The position numbers were made by a program, and so were the translations under genes. A stretch of DNA of 64,000 nucleotides from Zizania palustris (Eukaryota; Streptophyta; Magnoliopsida; Poales; Poaceae), in the NCBI GenBank assembly GCA_019279435.1, contig JAAALK010000082.1, positions 10,565,455 to 10,629,454 of the forward strand, written 5' to 3'. The notes under the pieces are model-generated. The model searched no databases. It was not told the DNA's origin and saw nothing but the letters and a program-made list of their open reading frames with translations. Positions 57,077 to 64,000 of this stretch are shown piece by piece. Every line of letters starts with the position of its first letter. Positions within the stretch are counted from its first letter, which is position 1.

Positions 57077-58992
57077 TGTAGGACCGAAAGTAGCGACCAG
57101 AGGGGGGTGAATGGGCGCCTTAAAAAATTATTGCGAATCAATGGCCTTCTCCCAACACCCAGCGCACCTCTAAAATATTCCAGTGGAAATCAACTGATCT
57201 AAACTTAAGAAAATATTCTAGCCTAAAAACAACCGGTGTCCTAGACAAAAAGATTCCACAAAGTGTTCAAAGGCAGATTAACAGATCATTCAAGACATGA
57301 GTATTTAAGCTTCATGAAAGTAAATCATCAAAGGCATTTAATTTAAGTGCACGTTCGAAGTCTCCAGTTCGATACTTGTCGAAGCCCGTTCGAAGTCCTC
57401 ATGCGAAGTCTGGAATCATGGACGTTGAAGCCTGTCCGAAGCTTGATCGAAGCCTGCTGTCCTGGATGAAGTGGCTTCGCAATGAGTTTAGAAGCAGATT
57501 TCGATCCCGTGCACAAACCACCAAAGGGTGTGCTGCGCTGTGGGACCCACGCTCGAATAGCTTCTGACGCAGGAGGTTCCTTCGCAACGTCCTGATCGAA
57601 GCCCTCGCAAGGCAACGAAGCCTTTCTGCTGAGCGAAGTGTCATCGAGAACGTCGTGAAGATGACCCCATAGACTCCGCTAGCGAAGCCTGTGGCTGCTG
57701 CGAAGTATATTGTTGCCTCGAAAAATGTGCACTGAAACAACTCGAATAGAAAAAGCTCTGCACAATTTTCGCAGAGCTGCTCGACTTGGGATGTCTTACA
57801 CGCAAACAGCTAAACTCGAAAAGCAGTGCCAAAATCACAGACCTAGACACTAGGCTGTCAACTATCTAAAACAGCTATGTTGCTGCTATGCTGAAATGCT
57901 GCTGGCTAGCTGATCTATCCGCCAAAGGAAGCCTATGGCAAGAGGGAAAAAACTACGCCTAGAGAAACAACCGAGAAACACCAGAGAAGATAAGAAATAC
58001 AGCCTATCGCCTAGCTTGCAGGCTAGCCTGCAGCCAATCAATGCTAGCAACCGAATAAAATAAGCAATAGGAGAACAACCACTCGGTGAGAAAACTGCGC
58101 AAGCAGGAGAAATTGTAGTGACTTCGAGAATAAAAAAATTTCCGCGGCAAACTCAGATCAGAAGAACAAACATGTAACGAACAACAAGGTGACTGAAAAA
58201 ATAAATCCACAACGTGACATTTGATGTCTGAGACAGGAAGAATAAAACCTGATGTATTCATGAAGATCAGAAGGCCTACGATAGCGGCGGTGCTCACACG
58301 AAGATGAACAGGGAAAAAACCAAAAGTGACCCAAGCTTTTGTGGGAATAAACTTGATCTCAGAATGGGCAACCCTAACCCTAGAGATTGGGGCCCTATTT
58401 ATAGGCAGCCCAATAGCCTAGGAAAAATACCAAAAGACCCTTAGGGTTTTTACAGATGCTAAAATAAAATGGAAAAGACCAAAATGCCCTTAGGATATTT
58501 TTACCGACTCGACTGACAGACTGTGGGCCTAAAGGCAAAATAGTAAACTCCTAAATACATATGACTTATCCTGAAGCAGAGCTTTCGTAGCAGCTACGGC
58601 TTTGCCTCAAAAACAGTCAGATCCGAGATCAGCGGTCAGTTTTGCGCCGAAACTGACAAAGCGTCCACCGTCTTCGCACTAGGTACCCGGATTGGGCCAG
58701 ACCGATTCCGCAGCTCCCTCAGCCTGGCAATCGCTCATCGCCCGTGTACCTGAGTCAATCCTAGTCAACAGCCCAGTGGATCCTCTACTGCTCCTAGCCC
58801 ATGTACCTGGATTGGGCCAGCCCGAGTTCGCGGCCCCTTTGCCCGACAGGCGCTCGCTGCCCGTGTACCTAAGTCACATGCGGCCCAGACACAGCAAGTC
58901 TTCTCTCCTCTTCGTGTCCTCTTTGACTTCCATTGACAATCACTCATCACATCTAGAGCCATGAGTCCCATGCTCTTCAACATGGCTCCTCA
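57077..58992 (-). repeat. S2 5' LTR
   Basis: On the plus strand it runs from TGTAGGACCGAAAG to GGCTCCTCA, 1916 bp. It is preceded (plus-strand left) by the primer site complement GCTCTGATACCA at 57063-57074. The minus-strand TATA box is at 58396-58403. It is longer than the S3 LTR and lacks the 15-bp array. Nine bases (58993-59001) separate its end from the target duplication CTAGG. Confidence 0.9.
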
Positions 58993-59006
58993 ACATGATG
59001 TCTAGG

Positions 59007-60834
59007 GTTCCGGCTGCAGATTTGGCCAAGACGTCTGCTTGCAAGTTCTCGGCTCGTGGGATGCTCTGGATAGAAATCCCTTTACATGTTGCTTCGGTCT
59101 TGCGGATTTCTTCCAAATATTTGGCAAGGTGTGGATGTTGAACTTGAAAGCTTTTATCAACATATCATGCGACAATATGATAGTCTGTTTTTATGAAAAC
59201 TCTTGCGGGGTGAAGTGCGCGGGCTTTGCGAAGCCCAAGTAGGATCCCTTCGTACTCCGCAATATTATTGGTGGACTTAAAGTTGAGCCTTGCGGAGTAC
59301 ATTTCTTTTTGCCTTGAAGGCGAGATTATGATTGCTCCGGCGCCTGCTCCAGATGCTTGAAAAGCCCCGTCAGAGTATATGGTCCATACACCTTCATTTG
59401 ATTCCTCCAGAGCCCATACTGTAGACAGAGTCCACTCCGCTACGAAATCAGTCATCACCTGTGATTTGATGGTTGTTCTTGCTACGAAAGAAATACCAAA
59501 AGGGGCTAGCTTGACAGGCCATTTCCCAATTCTCCACGTGGAATATTTGCTTCGAAGCATATCTCCAAGGGGGTAAGAAGTTGGAACAATTACATTATGT
59601 GCCAAAAAATAATGTCGCAACTTCCTTGAAGCCATTACTAGGGCATAAGTAAATTCTTGAGCTCAGAGTACCGAGTTTTGGCTCCGGATAAAGCTTCTGA
59701 TATGAAGTATATCAGATTCTACACCAGCTTTCCATTGAAATTCACTTCTCGAACAAGTACTGCACTGACAACGGAGTGTGTGGCTGCAAGATAAAGAAGG
59801 AGAGTTCCATCTGCGAGGGGCACAGTAAGCGTTGCGAGATTGCCGAGATCGTCCTTAATTTCCTCAAAGCTCTTCTGGCATTCCAATGTCCATTCAAAAT
59901 CTTTAGACCCCTTCAAAGCTTTGAATATTGGGAGGCTTCGCTCTACGGACCTTGCCAAAAATCTACTAAGGGCTACGATGCGTCCTGCGAGCTTCTGGAT
60001 TTGCTTCAAATTTTCTAGCGGAGCCATCCTTTGCAATGCACTTATTTGCATTGTGCTATCTTTGATTCCTCTACTCGAAACTAAATACCCTAACAATTTT
60101 CTTGCTTTAGCCCCAAAGATACACTTCTCGGGGTTGAGGCCAACTCTACAAGCTCGGAGGCTCTCAAAAGTTTCTACTAAGTATAGACTATGTTGGCGCT
60201 TCAAAGCACTCTTTCTTACAATGTCATCTATATATGCCTCAACATTGCGGCCTATCTAGTGACCTAGAGCCTTAACAATTAATCTTGAAAAAGTTGTCCC
60301 TGCATTCCTCAAGCTGAAGGGCATTCTGACATAACAAAAGACTCTCGAAGGAGTTATGAAACTTGTCTTGTCTTTGTCTTCGCGTTTTAACCATATTTGA
60401 TGATATCTAGAGTACACGTCAAGGATGCTTAGAATCTCAGAGCCAGCTGTAGAGTCGACGAGCTGATCAGTGCAGGGCATGAGGTAGGTGTCACGTGGGC
60501 ATGCTTTATTCAGAGATGTGAAGTCAATGCACATGCGCCACTTGCCAGAGGCCTTTTTATTCATAAAGACGGGGTTAGCTAACCACTTCGTATGGGCCAC
60601 CTCCCTAATGATCCCGACTTTTAATAACTTTTCAACCTCCGCTTTGGCGAGATTTGCTATTTCTGTTGACAACTTGCGGAGCCTCTGATGAACAGGTCGA
60701 GCCCTTGGGTTGATAAGCAGGCTATGCTCAATAATGCTTCGGTCGACTCTAGGAATATTTTCATCTGACCTGACAAAGACATCTAGATTGTCTTTAACCA
60801 CTTCTTCCAGTAAAGTGGCAATTTTTGGATGCAA
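59007..60834 (-). pseudogene. G1 reverse transcriptase and RNase H
   Basis: Minus-strand RT starts at about 60834 with a conserved lead-in (VDRSIIEHSL), MCIDFTSLNKACPRDTY, the VDSTAG and LDVYSRYHQI segment and FSLRNAGTTF. After one TAG (60256-60258, probably CAG to TAG) the same frame continues with the intact catalytic box AYIDDIVRKS and the RT connection to 59719. RNase H follows at 59635-59165 with IYSDGA, NNIAEYEG and KTDYH carrying the acidic residues; a stop at 59165 precedes a degenerate end to 59007. It is typical of the Tat lineage. Integrase continues at 26336 across S2. Confidence 0.9.
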
Positions 60835-60839
60835 TTACT

Positions 60840-61601
60840 TGCCAAACTAGATGGGACAGTCCTTGTCGTCCTTGATGATGATCTTCATTACAACATAGCC
60901 TTTAGGGCTCGGCTTGAAGGAGGAGATCTTCGAAGGGTCTCTCGACACTGAAGCATCCTTCGAATGGTTTTGCACATTATTTACCTGCCTGGAATCAAGA
61001 GGTGGGCCATGGCCTACTCCGCCCTTCGCGACGATGCTTGGTTGTCGAGGACCACAAGTACTCCTCCTTGCGTGAGCATTTTCAGGCATAACTAATTATG
61101 ATGTTCTACAACTCTAAACTGGTTCAGCATTCCCCTTCCGAAGATAACATTATAAGCATAAGGGGCATCGACGATGTCAATTATAACTTCCTTCGATCTA
61201 GCCAGGTGCCCCTCTCCAAAGGTGACCTCGAGGCCAATTTGGCTGAGGGCATCGAGTGGAGGGCCTGCGAAACCTTGTAGCAGACGAGCCGCTAGAAGTA
61301 AATGCTTCCGCGGGATGCATAATTTATAAAAGGCTTGAATGAAGATGATTTCCGCGGAGCTTCCACCATCAACCAACACTCGCCGGACCTCCGTTCCTGC
61401 AATGTCAGTTGTCATAACAAGAGGGACCACATGGGGGAATTTAATTCCAGTTGCATCAACTACAAAGAAGGATATGGGCACATGAGACCACTCGAGCATC
61501 TCAGCTGCTGACGAGGAGGTCCCAATGTGCCATACTTCGTGTACATATTCCCTCCGCTGACGCTTTGACATGCCGCTCAAGGTCCCTCCTCCGGAGATGG
61601 G
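60840..61601 (-). pseudogene. G1 protease and upstream polyprotein
   Basis: The minus-strand frame 61601-61092 contains GTLSGMSKRQRREYVHEVW, then the retropepsin core with VRRVLVDGGSSAEIIF (D-G-G triplet), LVTFGEGH-like strands and a YNVIFGRGMLN end. It ends with a stop at 61092. 61089-60847 is the protease-RT linker in another frame (SPKGYVVMKIIIKDD). S5 cuts the reading at 61602, and only 63305-63309 of G1 follows before S4. Confidence 0.85.
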
Positions 61602-63299
61602 TGAGAAACCATGTTGAAGAATATGGTTTTGATACTCCAGATGTGATGAGTGATTGTCAACGGAAGTCAAAGGAAGAGAAATAAAGACCTGCCGAGTCTG
61701 AGGCACGTGTGACTCAGGTACATGGGCAGCGAGCGATGGCTGGGCAGAGGAGCCACGGAGTCGGGCTGCCCGAATACGGGTACATGGGCTAGGAGCGGCA
61801 GATGATCCACTGGTCTGTTGACTAGGTTTGACTCAGGTATACGGGCGGCGAGCGATTGCCGGGCTGAGGAAGCTGTGGGGTCGGGTCGGCCCAATCCAGG
61901 TACCTAATGCGAAGATGGTGGACGCTTTGTCAGTTTCGGCGCAAAACTGACAACCTATGATTATTTTGTTTTTAGGATATTAAAATTTAGTTTTAAGTCT
62001 AGATTATTTTATTTGTGTTAGTAGATTTTTCTAAGAATATTTTAGTAATTTTCGGAATTTATTTTAGGTTCAGTGTTAATTTACCCTAGGGGTAAATTAG
62101 TCTTTTCATGTATTAGGAGTCGCCTATAAATAGGCCCATGTCCCCCCTGGGATAGATGACTATTTTTCCTTCAGATCAATCTACAGTCCAACTTTTCGGT
62201 TTTTTCGTCTTCCTCCCAAAATATTTTGCCGGATTTGTCTTTGAAACAGAGTCTACGGCACCTGGCGAAACGGCTTCAACGACGATTTGTCTCATCGTGT
62301 CGCGTCACAGCATCTCGGCGGGCCCCACGGTACTCGCACGCAGCAGCTCGGCACTATCAAGCAGTGTAGTGCACGGCGATTCAACAGCGAAATTGCAGTT
62401 TTTCCTCTCTGACGCAAGGGGCGACATCAGCGCGTCAGCGCAGCAGTGTTCATGCGGGCAAACGGTGTGCAAAGCTACGCTAGCATCATGTAGCACAGGC
62501 TAGTTTCTCTAGCGGTTTTTTATTTGTTGATGCACATCCGCATTTGCACACGGCTACCAAGACGAGAAGCAGCAGCACTTGTTTATCCAGCAGGCAAGCG
62601 ATCTTTACGTTGCTGCGTTTTATCCGTGGCAGAAAGGCAGGTGCAGTCAGCATCGCGGCAGGCAGTCCAATCATCAGCAGAGCGGCGCAAAAAAATTTCC
62701 CAGCGATTGATTTAGCAGATGTAGGTTAGTTAGTTTAATCTACTATTTTTAGTTGTTTAAATTAAATCAATATTGATCTATTTTTTAATTAGCAGTAAAT
62801 TTGTTTTAGTATTTTCGTAGCTAAATTTTATCTGTTAGATATTATTATTTAATCTACTTATTAGTTATCTTGTATTATTTATTTAAATATATCTGTTTAA
62901 TTTGCTCATATAAAAAGAAAAGAAAATTTTATTAGTCGCAGTTGTATTTTTATTCTAGTTTTTACCTGAAATATTTTAGGTTTGTTTCTGCATTAATTTT
63001 TGAATGATCCAAGTTTTATTCATTTGATTAGTATTTTATTTCTAGACATAAATATAAATATTTTGTTATATATCTAGTTGTATTTATTTACTGCAGTATT
63101 TTTATTAAATTTATCTTTAATATCATTTTAATTAGCCCACCGATCATTTTTAGGCCATACAACATTAGTTTCTGTAATTTTCTTTGCTAATATTATTTGT
63201 CTGGTTAAGTTTGTTTGGGTGTTGGGATTAGGTCATAGTTTAGCATTAAATTTTTAGGCACCCATTCACCCCCCTCTGGTCACTACTTTCGGTCCTACA
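61602..63299 (+). repeat. S5: solo Sirevirus LTR, plus strand
   Basis: It starts TGAGAAACCATG and ends GGTCCTACA, with the duplication ATGGG on both sides (61597-61601 and 63300-63304). It belongs to the S2/S3 LTR family by both ends. TATA box TATAAATA at 62125-62132. The transcribed half (62700-63240) is very AT-rich. No internal domain is present, so LTR-LTR recombination removed it. ORFs predicted at 62156-62729 lie in the leader and show no family motifs. Confidence 0.9.
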
Positions 63300-63309
63300 A
63301 TGGGCAGGA

Positions 63310-64000
63310 TGTAGGATCAGGAGTAGCGACCAGAGGGGGTGAATGGTCACCTTAAAAATTCTTCCGAATCAATGGCCTTCTCCCAACACCCAACGCACCT
63401 CAACAGACAATCAACAGAAGCAAAACAGATCACAGGTAATAAAATAATCTAGCCTAAAAACGACCGGTGTCCTAATCAAAGAGACACCAACAAAGTGTTT
63501 AAAGGCAAATCAGGTTAACTCATAGGTCAAATAACAGTTCCACAAATGATTTACCAAATGCACAGATATTCCATCAAGAACATCCAAAACATCCACAGAA
63601 CACAAGTAGACCACAAGTGAGAGACACCACAATTTTTAGAGAATTTAATCTTGACAAAATAACTGCAAGAAATAAACGTGCAATGGATTTAATTCATCTA
63701 TTGCAGAATATTCAGAACAACAATGAAACAGTGCATGAAAAACAAGACAGGAAATCAATTACTGTTCATAGTAGTCTCCTTATGTGCAATCGGCCGAACA
63801 CATGGCCTGTGTCCGGTCGACGTGGCCTGCACCGCCAAGCTTTCTTTGCAAACGCCGCCCCCTCGCACTGGAAAAGCAGTGGTCACAGCTGCCGCATGCA
63901 CTGCCAAGCACCTCAAGAACTCCGCCGTGCGCTCCCTAGCGTTGCGCCAAGTGCCGCCTGCTACGCGCGCTTCTCCACGCTGCCTTGGCAGCTGAGCTGC
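63310..64000 (-). repeat. S4: Sirevirus LTR, minus strand, runs off the window
   Basis: It starts TGTAGGATCAGGAGTAGCG on the plus strand, homologous to the S2 LTR starts at 26337 and 57077 but clearly diverged. The opposite end is outside, so it may be the 3' LTR of a complete minus-strand element or another solo LTR. Left flank is CAGGA. The ORF at 63723-63995 shows no recognisable domain. Confidence 0.8.

Larger units (their letters stand above)
26337..58992 (-). mobile_element. S2: Sirevirus-type copia element, minus strand, heavily interrupted
   Basis: Read on the minus strand: 5' LTR 58992-57077, primer site 57074-57063, gag, pol, a 3' region, and the 3' LTR split into 45959-45159 and 27267-26337. 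The target duplication is CTAGG (26332-26336 and 59002-59006), but nine extra bases lie between the 5' LTR end and the right copy. Excising S2 restores the reading of G1. It carries L3, a MITE and G2 (with S3 inside). Its gag, pol and LTR ends match S3, so both belong to one family. It is older than S3, with many frameshifts and stops. Confidence 0.9.
8369..64000 (-). mobile_element. G1: Tat-lineage Ty3-gypsy element, minus strand, host of the nest
   Basis: G1 is reconstructed from colinear pieces. On the plus strand from left to right they are: 3' LTR (8369-9270), antisense extra ORF (9321-9796 and 21026-24259), a 60-bp minisatellite, integrase (25038-26336), RNase H and RT (59007-60834), and protease (60840-61601). 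A 5-bp scrap remains at 63305-63309. Gag and the 5' LTR lie beyond the window. The RT block VDSTAG and an antisense PF04195-like ORF downstream of pol are typical of the Tat lineage, where extra antisense ORFs and variable tandem repeats near the 3' end are known. S1, S2, S5 and S4 are inserted in it. Confidence 0.8.

Noticed and set aside
62156..62729. Two plus-strand ORFs after a TATA box in S5
   Set aside because: They lie in the leader of a solo LTR, have no recognisable domain, and are not kept in the related LTRs of S2 and S3.

Overview
This window is plant heterochromatin-like DNA, almost certainly from a grass (Poaceae). It is built almost entirely of nested LTR retrotransposons. I see no host protein-coding gene, rRNA or tRNA gene. 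The grass assignment rests on Sirevirus-type copia elements with several AGGGGGAG polypurine motifs and a TGGTATCAGAGC primer site, Tat-like gypsy elements carrying an antisense extra ORF, Tourist/PIF-Harbinger DNA elements, and CG-rich LTR leaders. The species cannot be fixed from the sequence alone. Names used below are mine: G0, G1, G2 are Ty3-gypsy elements; S1 to S5 are Sirevirus-like Ty1-copia elements or their LTRs; L0 and L3 are solo LTRs.

Layout: 1-7359 is G0, a minus-strand gypsy element (pol, protease, gag, then its 5' LTR at 6165-7359), running off the left edge and interrupted by solo LTR L0 (280-1190, duplication GCTCC). 7360-8266 holds a PIF/Harbinger remnant. 8369 to beyond 64000 is G1, the oldest backbone: a minus-strand Tat-lineage gypsy element whose 3' LTR is at 8369-9270. 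Next to that LTR is a plus-strand (antisense), intron-containing extra ORF (9321-9796 and 21026-24259), then a 60-bp minisatellite, then integrase (25038-26336), RT/RNase H (59007-60834) and protease (60840-61601).

G1 has been hit repeatedly. S1 (9797-21020, plus strand, duplication AGCGG) is the best-preserved element and carries a third ORF between pol and the 3' LTR. S2 (26337-58992, minus strand) split G1 pol. S5 (a solo LTR, 61602-63299, duplication ATGGG) and S4 (63310 onward) lie in the protease/gag part. S2 was itself hit by a Tourist-like MITE (45960-46474, TTA), by the 3.3-kb solo LTR L3 (48299-51616, duplication CCAGC), and in its 3' LTR by the gypsy element G2 (27268-45153, duplication CGAGG). 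G2 was hit by S3 (32856-42434), so at 33-42 kb the nest is four deep: G1, S2, G2, S3. A deletion then removed the end of the S3 3' LTR together with the G2 RT/RNase H.

Functionally, each element encodes or once encoded gag (particle protein with zinc knuckles), aspartic protease, integrase, reverse transcriptase and RNase H. Nearly all of these ORFs carry stops or frameshifts. S1 pol (one frameshift) and S3 pol (one stop plus a protease-site change) are the least damaged. The observations most worth following are the antisense spliced ORF of G1, the S1 third ORF with its apparent leader intron, and a CGGTCNGACCG palindrome array shared by unrelated copia and gypsy elements.
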